13,492 bases of DNA from MGBC113645 sp036308445. Lineage in GTDB: Bacteria > Bacillota_I > Bacilli_A > Erysipelotrichales > Coprobacillaceae. Below, piece after piece: positions 1-7,026 of this stretch. How positions within the stretch are numbered: the first letter of the stretch is position 1; the number at the start of each line of letters is the position of its first letter. The notes beneath the pieces were generated by a model. That model was not told where the DNA came from. It worked only from the letters and a program-made list of their open reading frames with translations, and made no database searches. The stretch covers positions 1 to 13,492 of the forward strand of contig JAXJVS010000130.1 of assembly GCA_036308445.1 (NCBI GenBank). Reading direction: 5' to 3'. Position numbers and translations under genes: made by a program.

Positions 1-119
1 ATATGCAGGATTATGTTTTGAATAAGACAGGAGAAAGCAATCTAGAATATATTCGTGATGTCATGCATACATTAACAGAAATTAGAACTCAATGGGGAAT
101 GGTTTATCCTTTTGAATAG
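1..119 (+). CDS. C-terminal end of an unidentified protein (5' truncated by window edge)
   Basis: An open frame enters from the left edge with codons in register from base 3 and stops at TAG 117-119, giving 38 visible residues that end QWGMVYPFE. The reading is fairly polar with a helical stretch (NLEYIRDVMHTLTEIRTQ). I do not recognise the family, and the visible piece is too short to assign a role. The in-frame ATG at base 3 has no visible upstream context, so it cannot be called a start. The other two plus-strand frames stop within the first 25 bases, which supports this one as the coding frame. A weak 9-bp AT-only hairpin (129-157) lies just downstream and lacks a good T tract. Confidence 0.5.
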   Translation, partial: MQDYVLNKTGESNLEYIRDVMHTLTEIRTQWGMVYPFE

Positions 120-204
120 TAAATTAAAAGATATTTAATAAAAAAATATAAATATCTCTTCAAAAATAATTAAAGAACATATAAAATATATATTAAAGAA
201 TAAA

Positions 205-210
205 TATAAT
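205..210 (+). promoter_or_regulatory. Candidate -10 box for the aldolase gene
   Basis: A perfect TATAAT lies about 80 nt upstream of the aldolase ATG in a very AT-rich stretch. No convincing -35 hexamer is seen at 16-18 bp, so this is weak support. Confidence 0.3.
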
Positions 211-288
211 AAGAAGAGATGAAACATTATTACGATATCATCAATAAAACAGGTTAAAAAATGAATTATAGAACGGGAGAAAAGAAAA

Positions 289-969
289 ATGGAATTTATT
301 ATTGACACAGTTAATTTAGAAGAAATCAAAGATGCAGTTGATCATATGCCAATCGTAGGAGTAACAAGTAATCCTTCAATTGTAAAGAAAACAAGTCCTA
401 AAGACTTCTTTGAACATATGAGAGAAATTAGAAAAATTATCGGTAAAGAAAGAAGTTTACATGTACAAGTTATTTCTAAAGATTGTGATACTATTGTAAA
501 AGAAGCACATAGAATTTTAGAAGAAATTGATAATGATGTTTATGTAAAAGTACCTGTTTCTTATGAAGGTGTTAAGGCAATTAAAATATTAAAGGCTGAA
601 GGTGTTAATGTTACTGCAACTGCAGTATATGATTTAATGCAAGCTTATATGGCTCTTGCAGCTGGTGCTGATTATATAGCACCATATGTCAATAGAATTG
701 GTAATTTAGGTGCTGATCCTATGGATTTAATCTATGAATTATCTAATAAAATCATTTCTGATGGATATGATTGTAAGATTTTAGCTGCAAGCTTTAAAGG
801 TGTACAACAAGTTAAAGATGCAATTAATAATGGTTCTCAAGCTATTACAGCACCAGTAGATGTATTAAAAGCTATCTTTAAAAATCCAAACATTGAAAAA
901 GCAGTAGATGACTTTAATAGTGATTGGTATGCAATGTATGGTGAAGGTGTAGGAATCTGCGATTTATAA
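289..969 (+). CDS. fsa: Fructose-6-phosphate aldolase-type enzyme (transaldolase family)
   Basis: A 226-residue cytosolic class I aldolase of the small transaldolase/FSA family (E. coli FsaA has 220 residues). Visible family signatures are D6-T7 near the N terminus, GVTSNPSIV at 24-32, the Schiff-base lysine in VYVKVPV (K87), APYVNR at 131-136 and AASFK at about 166-170. Two residues point to FSA rather than transaldolase activity. Q60 (HVQVIS) and Y133 (APYVNR) match FsaA Gln59 and Tyr131, where TalC/transaldolases carry Glu and Phe. FSA reversibly cleaves fructose 6-phosphate to dihydroxyacetone and glyceraldehyde 3-phosphate. The ATG is set by GGGAGA at 275-280, 8 nt upstream. The gene is followed by its own terminator. 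Substrate is inferred from residues only. Confidence 0.88.
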   Translation: MEFIIDTVNLEEIKDAVDHMPIVGVTSNPSIVKKTSPKDFFEHMREIRKIIGKERSLHVQVISKDCDTIVKEAHRILEEIDNDVYVKVPVSYEGVKAIKILKAEGVNVTATAVYDLMQAYMALAAGADYIAPYVNRIGNLGADPMDLIYELSNKIISDGYDCKILAASFKGVQQVKDAINNGSQAITAPVDVLKAIFKNPNIEKAVDDFNSDWYAMYGEGVGICDL

Positions 970-978
970 AATATGATG

Positions 979-1007
979 AGCTTACTGTTTATGCAGTAAG
1001 CTTTTTT
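979..1007 (+). terminator. Rho-independent terminator after the aldolase gene
   Basis: A perfect 9-bp stem AGCTTACTG/CAGTAAGCT (979-987 and 994-1002) with a 6-nt loop runs directly into six T residues. It begins 10 nt after the stop codon. Confidence 0.9.
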
Positions 1008-1144
1008 GTTATTAAATTATTAATTCATTGATAAATAAAGAGAGAATGTAATAATAAACGAGATTCTATGAGTTAATGAAGAATTGTAGCTTTTTTGTTT
1101 ATGAAAAAACTTCTTAATATCAATAAATTTTTATAAAGAAAAAA

Positions 1145-1172
1145 TTGTGTTTTAGAATAATTGTGATATAAT
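1145..1172 (+). promoter_or_regulatory. Promoter of bipA (extended -10)
   Basis: TTGTGT (1145-1150), a 16-bp spacer and TATAAT (1167-1172), preceded by TGA to make an extended -10. It sits about 27 nt upstream of the bipA ATG, so the leader is short. Confidence 0.7.
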
Positions 1173-1198
1173 GAGACGCGGAAAAAGGGGTGTGGATT

Positions 1199-3025
1199 AT
1201 GAATATTAGAAATATCGCAATTATTGCACACGTTGACCATGGTAAAACAACATTGGTTGATCAATTATTAAAATTATCTGGTACATTAAAAGATAATGAA
1301 CAAATAGATGAAAGAGCTATGGATAGCAATGCCTTAGAAAGAGAAAGAGGTATTACAATCCTTGCAAAAAATACTGCTATCAATTATAAAGACTATCGTA
1401 TTAATATTATGGATACTCCAGGTCATGCTGACTTTGGAGGAGAAGTAGAACGTATTATGAACATGGTAGATGGTGTATTACTTGTTGTTGATGCATATGA
1501 AGGTACAATGCCTCAAACTCGCTTTGTATTAAAGAAAGCGTTAGAAGCCCATGTTAAGCCTATCGTAGTTATTAATAAAGTAGATAGACCTGTAGTTCGT
1601 ATTGATGAAGTTATGGATGAAGTTCTTGAGTTATTTATGGAATTAGGTGCTGATGATAATCAGTTAGATTTCCCTACCGTTTATGTTTCTGCATTAATGG
1701 GAACTTCAAGCTTAGATCCTGATTTAAATACGCAAGTTCCAAATATGGATTGTTTATTTGATATGATTATTGATGAAATTCCTGAACCATTAGTAGATGA
1801 AGAAGGACCTTTACAATTCCAACCTGCATTATTAGATTATAATGATTATGTTGGACGTATTGGTATTGGTAGAGTACAAAGAGGTAAAGTAAAAGTTAAT
1901 GAAACTGTTGTATGTGTAAGAGCTGATGGCACTAAGACACAATTTAGAATTCAAAAATTATTTGGTTTCATTGGTTTACATCGTATTGAAATTGATGAAG
2001 CTAGTGCAGGTGATATTGTAGCTATTGCTGGACTTGCTGATATTGGTGTAGGAGAAACAGTTTGTACTTTAGGTCATGAAGATCCTTTACCATTACTTAG
2101 AGTAGATGAACCTACTATTCAAATGGTATTTGGTACTAATACTTCTCCTTTTGCTGGTAAAGAAGGTAAGTTTGTTACTGCTAGTAAGATTGAAGATAGA
2201 TTGTTTAAAGAAACAAATAGGGATGTGTCTTTAAAAATTGAAAGAATTGCAAATAGTGAAGAATGGATTGTTTCTGGTCGTGGAGAATTACATTTATCTA
2301 TTTTAATAGAAAATATGAGAAGAGAAGGTTATGAGTTACAGGTATCTAAACCTAAAGTTATTATTAAAGAAATAGATGGTGTTAAATGTGAACCATATGA
2401 AGATGTATATATTGAAGCACCTGATGAATGTATTGGTAGTGTTATTGAATCATTAGGATTTAGACGTGGTGAATTAGTAAATATGGAATCTGATGATGGA
2501 ATGACAAAAGTACAATATATTATTCCTTCTCGTGGATTAATTGGATTTATGACTAACTTTTTAACTATGACTAAGGGATATGGTATTATTAACCACTCTT
2601 ATTTAGAATATCGTCCTATGGAAGGTGATAGTGTAGGAGAAAGACCTTTAGGTGTTATGGTTTCTATTGATAATGGACAAACTACTGCTTATTCTTTAGG
2701 AAGTGTTGAAAGTAGAGGAGTTATGTTTGTTGGTCCTGGTGTAGAAGTTTATGAAGGTATGATTGTTGGTGAACATAGTAGAGATAATGATTTAACTGTT
2801 AATGTTACTAAAGGTAAAAACTTAACAAATACGCGTTCTTCTACAAAAGATTCTACAGTTGTATTAAAGAAACCTAGAGTATTTAATTTAGAAGGATGTC
2901 TAGATTATATTAATGATGATGAGTTAGTTGAAGTTACACCTAAATCAATTCGTTTAAGAAAACGTTTGTTAACTGAACAAGAAAGAAGAAAAGCTTTCTC
3001 AGCTTCAATGAAAAATAAGGCTTAA
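1199..3025 (+). CDS. bipA: Translational GTPase BipA/TypA
   Basis: A 608-residue ribosome-associated GTPase of the EF-G-like class, involved in 50S assembly and stress or cold adaptation. The usual family length is about 605-615. The G domain shows G1 AHVDHGKT (10-17), G2 RGITI (50-54), G3 DTPGHADFGGEV (72-83) and G4 NKVD (126-129). Later come the EF-G-like domains and the BipA C-terminal domain (RGLIGFMTNFLT, then the NVTKGKNLTNTRSS stretch). An in-frame GTG at 1190 would add three residues, but GGGG at 1187-1190 is itself the ribosome binding site. The ATG at 1199, 8 nt further on, begins the conserved MNIRNIAIIAHVDHG, so I chose it. The gene is monocistronic with its own promoter and terminator. 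Confidence 0.97.
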   Translation: MNIRNIAIIAHVDHGKTTLVDQLLKLSGTLKDNEQIDERAMDSNALERERGITILAKNTAINYKDYRINIMDTPGHADFGGEVERIMNMVDGVLLVVDAYEGTMPQTRFVLKKALEAHVKPIVVINKVDRPVVRIDEVMDEVLELFMELGADDNQLDFPTVYVSALMGTSSLDPDLNTQVPNMDCLFDMIIDEIPEPLVDEEGPLQFQPALLDYNDYVGRIGIGRVQRGKVKVNETVVCVRADGTKTQFRIQKLFGFIGLHRIEIDEASAGDIVAIAGLADIGVGETVCTLGHEDPLPLLRVDEPTIQMVFGTNTSPFAGKEGKFVTASKIEDRLFKETNRDVSLKIERIANSEEWIVSGRGELHLSILIENMRREGYELQVSKPKVIIKEIDGVKCEPYEDVYIEAPDECIGSVIESLGFRRGELVNMESDDGMTKVQYIIPSRGLIGFMTNFLTMTKGYGIINHSYLEYRPMEGDSVGERPLGVMVSIDNGQTTAYSLGSVESRGVMFVGPGVEVYEGMIVGEHSRDNDLTVNVTKGKNLTNTRSSTKDSTVVLKKPRVFNLEGCLDYINDDELVEVTPKSIRLRKRLLTEQERRKAFSASMKNKA

Positions 3026-3049
3026 GTATTTTACTTGAGTCTTTTTTTT
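3019..3049 (+). terminator. Terminator of bipA, overlapping its stop codon
   Basis: A 10-bp stem (3019-3028 and 3032-3041, two G-T pairs) with a 3-nt loop and eight T residues. The bipA stop codon TAA (3023-3025) lies inside the left arm. Confidence 0.88.
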
Positions 3050-3076
3050 ATACTTGGAGTAAAGGGAAGATATTTT

Positions 3077-3933
3077 ATGAAGCAATTTACAGGGCTAGAT
3101 AATTTAGGCTATACAATCAGATTAGATAAACAATTAGCCTATATAAAGAAAGAAAAGTATATGTTTATTGTGTATTATAATGAAAGTAGTAAACAATATT
3201 CATTATATACAACAATAAACAAAGAAGAAATTGCTTATATTAGATATGAAGATTAAAGATTAGTAGTTGGTATTCATAATAATAATGATATGAATGCATT
3301 ATATGTTGATAATTTCATTGATCTGTTGGTAGAAGAATTATCTTTAGAAGGATACCATCCTTATTGTGTATATGCTCATCGTTATGAAGAAAATTTAGAA
3401 GTTGTATGTTATAATGGTCAGTGTATATTAATGAGTAAAAACTGTTTTGAGGAATTGGCTACAAAGATGAGACCTCCTAAAAACCCTAATCTAGGTAAAG
3501 GAATTATTGGTGGAATATTAGGATCAATAATAGGTATTGTGGTATGGATTATTATTTATCAGTTAGGGTTTATTGCTGGTATTACTGGTTTTATTATGGC
3601 TTTATTGTATTTAAGGGTTATGAGTTATTAGGTGGTAGATTGGATAAAAAGAGTGTTTGGATATGTGTTGCTATTTCGGTGGTGATGCTTTTTGTGGCAG
3701 AACTTATTTGTCTAGCTTTAGAAATATATAATCAGTTTAATTTGTATTATGCTATTCTTTTTTTTAGATGCATTTCTATCATTACCATACTTTTTAGTAG
3801 ATGGAGAAATTTTAGGTGCTATAGCTCAAGAAATGCTTATGGGATATGTTTTATGGCTTTATCTAGTTTTTCATATATAAAAACTATCCATACTCAAGCA
3901 GTTAAAGAAGATGAAATTATTCAATTAAGTTAG
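3077..3933 (+). pseudogene. Decayed multi-pass membrane protein gene (one stop, three frameshifts)
   Basis: The intact start is ATG 3077 behind AGGGAA. The first 59 residues end at TAA 3254-3256, but the same frame continues (RLVVGIHNNNDMNALYVDNF...) with no ribosome binding site at the later ATG 3290. The frame then encodes a glycine-rich helix pair (GKGIIGGILGSIIGIVVWII, then YQLGFIAGITG). It breaks at 3614-3617, where one added A would restore LKGYELLGGRLDKKS in the next frame. A run of eight T (3758-3765) carries one T too many: dropping it gives LFLDAFLSLPYFLVDGEILG. Four T at 3849-3852 are one short: adding one gives GYVFMALSSFSYIKTIHTQA. The rebuilt protein has about 285 residues, an N-terminal soluble part and about four membrane segments. 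It resembles uncharacterised Clostridia-type membrane proteins carrying KGYELLGG. Function unknown. Assembly error at homopolymers is the main alternative for the frameshifts, but not for the stop. Confidence 0.75.
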
Positions 3934-3975
3934 TGAAAATTAGTTATAAATACAAGAAAAAGATGAAAAAAAGAC

Positions 3976-4003
3976 AAAAAGTACTGTAAAATTGGTACTT
4001 TTT
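3976..4003 (+). terminator. Possible terminator after the decayed gene
   Basis: A perfect inverted repeat AAAAAGTAC/GTACTTTTT (3976-3984 and 3995-4003) with a 10-nt loop. The T5 is part of the stem, so termination strength is uncertain; the structure could work in both directions. Confidence 0.5.
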
Positions 4004-4034
4004 GAAAAAAATATGAATTATTTTTAAAGAAAAT

Positions 4035-4063
4035 TTGCATTTTTTAAAATTACCATATATAAT
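4035..4063 (+). promoter_or_regulatory. Strong promoter of the DUF6465-like gene
   Basis: TTGCAT (4035-4040), an exact 17-bp spacer and a perfect TATAAT (4058-4063), with AT-rich DNA upstream. This is the closest match to a housekeeping promoter in the window and predicts high expression. Confidence 0.82.
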
Positions 4064-4070
4064 GTGGAAG

Positions 4071-4095
4071 AATAGACGGGGAATAAAAGTCTATT
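4071..4095 (+). other. Hairpin in the 5' untranslated leader
   Basis: A 7-bp perfect stem AATAGAC/GTCTATT (4071-4077 and 4089-4095) with an 11-nt loop lies between the predicted transcription start and the AAGGAGG ribosome binding site. It would form at the extreme 5' end of the mRNA and may stabilise it; that role is an inference. Confidence 0.5.
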
Positions 4096-4112
4096 AAAGT
4101 AAGGAGGACAAC

Positions 4113-4331
4113 ATGAAAACTAAATTACAAGTACAATATAACAATAAAAATGTTGAAACTACTGATATTGAAAAATTAGCTAAAGAAGATATGAAAGTTA
4201 AAGGTGTTAAAATGAACACTATCGATACATTAGAGGTTTATTATAAACCTGAAACTTTAGCTATTTACTATGTAGCAACATTAAAAGATGGTAGTGTTAT
4301 TAGTAACGATGAACCATTAATCGTAGAATAA
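4113..4331 (+). CDS. Small DUF6465-like protein
   Basis: A 72-residue soluble protein with no signal peptide or membrane segment. The pattern KLQVQYNNKNVETTDIEKLA, then IDTLEVYYKPETLAIYYV and a short C-terminal strand resembles small Bacillota proteins grouped as DUF6465. These carry a 'LxLYxKPEExAxYYVV' core and have no known function. The assignment rests on remembered family pattern, not a search. AAGGAGG (4101-4107) sits 5 nt from the ATG, an excellent ribosome binding site. With a near-consensus promoter, a hairpin at the leader's 5' end and a dedicated terminator, it looks like an abundant, constitutively made, single-gene transcript. Confidence 0.75.
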   Translation: MKTKLQVQYNNKNVETTDIEKLAKEDMKVKGVKMNTIDTLEVYYKPETLAIYYVATLKDGSVISNDEPLIVE

Positions 4332-4347
4332 TTTATATTCAAAATAC

Positions 4348-4372
4348 AAGGGGAGTTTAAAGACTCCTTTTT
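4348..4372 (+). terminator. Terminator after the DUF6465-like gene
   Basis: GGAGT/ACTCC core (4352-4356 and 4363-4367), extended outward by two G-T and two A-T pairs into a T5 run. It starts 16 nt after the stop codon. Confidence 0.8.
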
Positions 4373-4388
4373 GTTTTAAATGAAAGTA

Positions 4389-4397
4389 TGATATACT
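4389..4397 (+). promoter_or_regulatory. Extended -10 promoter of the lipoprotein-methyltransferase unit
   Basis: TGA followed by TATACT (4392-4397) forms an extended -10. Possible -35 hexamers (TTTTTG 4369-4374 with 17 bp, or TTGTTT 4371-4376 with 15 bp) fall in the T tract of the preceding terminator, so the two signals share bases. Confidence 0.55.
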
Positions 4398-4417
4398 ATA
4401 GGCGAGGAGTGATATAG

Positions 4418-5896
4418 ATGAAAAAAATATTATGTTTATTATTGTGTCTTACAATGATAAGTGGATGTAGTAAAAATAAAACTATAGAGACATTAATGAT
4501 TATGACAAATCCTGATGAATATACTTTATATGATGCTGAGGGTGAAAAATTAAGTAAGATGACTTATAAATCATATGAAGAAAATTATAAACGAGGATAT
4601 TTAGTAACGAATACAGAAGATAAGAAAGCTTACATTGATTATAATGGTGAAGTCATTGTTGATTTTGATGAATATGATGATGTTAAGTATGCTGATGAAA
4701 TGGTTATAGGAATTAAGGTGAAAGAGGCAGAAGAAACTAAAGAAAAATCTACGGTTTCTAGTGATGTATCTTTTATTATTAATAATGAGGGTGATACTAT
4801 TTTGACTACTTCTGATAGTAAAATATTAAAGATGAGTGGTTTGCCTATTGTTAATGATAATGGTACATGGAAAGTTTTATATAAGAATGGTGAAGAATTA
4901 TATAGTACCAATGAAGAAATTAAATATGCTGGATATGATGATATATATTCTATGTACTATGTAGGTTTAGAAAATAAAGTTATTGTTTATTATGAATTAG
5001 ATAATGAATTAAAAACTGTTGAAATTGAAACAAGTGGTAATTTTGCTGTTAGTGATAGTAATGAAAGTGGATGTTTGTTATTAGATAAAGCCCAGAAAGT
5101 GGTTCTTTATGTAGGATATCGTGAAGGATCTCAGTGTGTTTTTACAAATATAGATGTAGATTCTTTATATTTTGATAATAGTAATAATATTATTGTAAAG
5201 AAGGGGTCAACTTTGTCAGTGTTATCTGTAGAAGCAAAGAAGGCTCTAAAAATGAATTCATATTACAAAAGTAGCACTGATTATATAGTAAGAAGTAACA
5301 GTATTTATGGGCCACATACTGCGTATGTAGATGGGCAAGTATCAGCAAGTGTAGAAAACTGTCAGATATTCCCTACTGCATTAAAGTTGGATGGTAACTA
5401 TTTTCCTGCTTATGTAAAAGATACTGGTTATCAATATTATGATTTAAATGGTAAACAGCCATTTACTACAATTTTCTATGATGGAGAAGCTTTTGATAAT
5501 AATAATCGCGCAATTGTACAGGATGATGTCAATAGTACTTTCTTAATCAATGAAAGTGGTAATAGTGTTATAAGTCAGAAATATTTTAATATTGAGTACA
5601 TCGGTAGTTCATATTATGCTGTTTATAATGAAAGTGGACAATTTGGTATTGTTAATAAAGACGGTAAGGAAATATTAGCTGTTGGTTATACAGCTTTACC
5701 AGAACAATGTGTATTTAATTATAATGGTAATGAATATATTATGGTTGAAAAATATGGTAGAACTTATGTTTATAATACTTCTAATGATATGGAAGAAGTT
5801 TTCTCACAAGAAGGAAATACTGTGTTTAACGAAAAAGGTTATTTTATTGTAAATAGTGAATCTTATTATACATTTGAAGGTAAACTTATTCACTAA
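4418..5896 (+). CDS. Surface lipoprotein with WG-like beta repeats
   Basis: A 492-residue exported lipoprotein. The N terminus MKKILCLLLCLTMISGC is a type II signal peptide with lipobox ISGC and lipidated Cys17. The rest is beta-rich, with repeated strand-turn units of about 40-50 residues, such as KKAYIDYNGEVIVDFDEYDD near 70 and GQFGIVNKDGKEIL near 405. These are the hallmark of WG/KWG-repeat propeller-like proteins, although the repeats are diverged. No catalytic motif is visible. It would sit on the outer face of the membrane, probably binding a ligand or partner. The start follows GAGGAG (4404-4409) at 8 nt. The stop is 9 nt before the next gene and overlaps that gene's ribosome binding site, so the two genes are translationally linked and probably work together. 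Confidence 0.78.
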   Translation: MKKILCLLLCLTMISGCSKNKTIETLMIMTNPDEYTLYDAEGEKLSKMTYKSYEENYKRGYLVTNTEDKKAYIDYNGEVIVDFDEYDDVKYADEMVIGIKVKEAEETKEKSTVSSDVSFIINNEGDTILTTSDSKILKMSGLPIVNDNGTWKVLYKNGEELYSTNEEIKYAGYDDIYSMYYVGLENKVIVYYELDNELKTVEIETSGNFAVSDSNESGCLLLDKAQKVVLYVGYREGSQCVFTNIDVDSLYFDNSNNIIVKKGSTLSVLSVEAKKALKMNSYYKSSTDYIVRSNSIYGPHTAYVDGQVSASVENCQIFPTALKLDGNYFPAYVKDTGYQYYDLNGKQPFTTIFYDGEAFDNNNRAIVQDDVNSTFLINESGNSVISQKYFNIEYIGSSYYAVYNESGQFGIVNKDGKEILAVGYTALPEQCVFNYNGNEYIMVEKYGRTYVYNTSNDMEEVFSQEGNTVFNEKGYFIVNSESYYTFEGKLIH

Positions 5897-5905
5897 GGAG
5901 GTTAT

Positions 5906-6955
5906 ATGCGAATATTAGTAGGAATGTTGTTAAGTTTCGTGTTTTTTCTTTTATTAATTCAAATTATATTTTTTGAAATGAATTATCGTAAAGTCAAACA
6001 AAGACATGATATGTTATGGTTTTTATCATTGAATAGAAAATTTAATTATAATCGTACTGGTTATATGGCGTTTGTAGTATTTTTTTGTTATTTATTTTCT
6101 AGTGATGAACCTATGTTTTCATTGAATTGGTTTATATATTTTATTATGTTTTTAGCTTTAGGTATTATCTCAGATGCCGTAGTTCAGTTTTTAACATTAA
6201 AATATGCTCAAGTGAGATGTAAGAAACAGATTAATGAAGCGAAATTATTGGAAAAAGAAGTTCTTGGTTTGAAAGATACTGAAGTTACATCACAAGATTA
6301 TGAAGAAGGAATAAAGAAAATTGATGAAGTTAATATATTAAGAAAATATTTAAATAATGATCATCATTTAGCCTTTTTAACTATAGATAAAGGTGAATTT
6401 GCATCACAATTTACTCCTTTACCACAAGTAACATATGATGTAGAGCCTTATACTGACATAGAGTCAATAAAAGATAAATTTGAAGAATCACCTATTAGAT
6501 TAACAACTTTAACACAGGCAAAACAAATGCCATTTAAAGATGATAAAATTGATATTGTGATGAATCAATTGTGTAATTATGATAAGAGTGAAATAAAAAG
6601 AGTTTTAAAACCTGGTGGTTATTTTATTCTTCATCAGAATGGTACAGGAAATTTAAAAGAATTAGTTGAAATGTATGTACCTTTTAGAATGAATGGAGAA
6701 TGGAATTTATATTCATGTATTCCTACTTTAGAAAGTATTGGCTTTAAAATATTAGAAGGAATAGAAGATCATAATTATATTCGTTTTAAAAGTATAGAAG
6801 GTATTTATAATTATTTTAAAAAAGTATCTCCAGATTTATGTGATGTGGTAAAATATAAAGGATTTTATATGTCAGCCTTAAAACAAATGAAAGAAAATCA
6901 TTTCTTTCATTTATCTACATATGATTTCTTAGTTGTTGCTCAAAATGAAATGTAA
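5906..6955 (+). CDS. Membrane protein with a degenerate SAM-methyltransferase-like domain
   Basis: A 349-residue protein. Membrane helices lie at about 4-24, 52-66 and 74-97, then a charged helical linker (100-145), then a Rossmann-like methyltransferase domain (about 150-349). Recognisable methyltransferase parts are MPFKDDKIDIVMNQLCNY (208-225), equivalent to the 'LPFxDxxFDxVxN' region, and RVLKPGGYFILHQ (232-244). The SAM-binding motif I, normally 'DxGxGxGG', reads LTIDKGEFASQF (158-169) and lacks the glycine-rich loop. E180 could still serve as the ribose-binding acid. It may be an inactive or altered enzyme tethered to the membrane. AAGGAGG (5895-5901) overlaps the lipoprotein stop codon. 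Its partner is probably the preceding lipoprotein. Substrate unknown. Confidence 0.75.
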   Translation: MRILVGMLLSFVFFLLLIQIIFFEMNYRKVKQRHDMLWFLSLNRKFNYNRTGYMAFVVFFCYLFSSDEPMFSLNWFIYFIMFLALGIISDAVVQFLTLKYAQVRCKKQINEAKLLEKEVLGLKDTEVTSQDYEEGIKKIDEVNILRKYLNNDHHLAFLTIDKGEFASQFTPLPQVTYDVEPYTDIESIKDKFEESPIRLTTLTQAKQMPFKDDKIDIVMNQLCNYDKSEIKRVLKPGGYFILHQNGTGNLKELVEMYVPFRMNGEWNLYSCIPTLESIGFKILEGIEDHNYIRFKSIEGIYNYFKKVSPDLCDVVKYKGFYMSALKQMKENHFFHLSTYDFLVVAQNEM

Positions 6956-6975
6956 GTTTTTAGACTTACATTTTT
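6948..6975 (+). terminator. Terminator of the lipoprotein-methyltransferase unit
   Basis: A 10-bp perfect stem AAATGTAAGT/ACTTACATTT (6948-6957 and 6964-6973) with a 6-nt loop and a T5 run. The stop codon TAA (6953-6955) is in the left arm. Confidence 0.88.
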
Positions 6976-6980
6976 ATTTT

Positions 6981-7002
6981 TGATTATATTATGTTATAAT
7001 CA
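6981..7002 (+). promoter_or_regulatory. GntR-gene promoter with overlapping inverted-repeat operator
   Basis: TATAAT (6995-7000) is preceded by TGT, an extended -10; the -35 region is poor. The inverted repeat TGATTATA-N6-TATAATCA (6981-6988, 6995-7002) is perfect over 8-bp arms, and its right arm covers the -10 box. GntR-family regulators bind such palindromes and often repress their own gene, so this is a reasonable autoregulatory operator. It is not experimentally supported. Confidence 0.6.
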
Positions 7003-7026
7003 TTTTTAATGAAGGGAGGAATGTTT

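Noticed and set aside
129..157. 9-bp AT-only hairpin after the first partial gene
   Set aside because: The stem contains a single G-C pair and is followed by CTTCAAAA rather than a T run, so it is too weak to call a terminator.
219..257. Possible 12-residue leader peptide (MKHYYDIINKTG) before the aldolase gene
   Set aside because: Only AAGAAG, with little spacing, lies before its ATG; no attenuator-like hairpin follows and the codons show no regulatory pattern.
4639..4911. 90-residue minus-strand open frame
   Set aside because: Antisense to the lipoprotein gene, with no ribosome binding site; a shadow frame.
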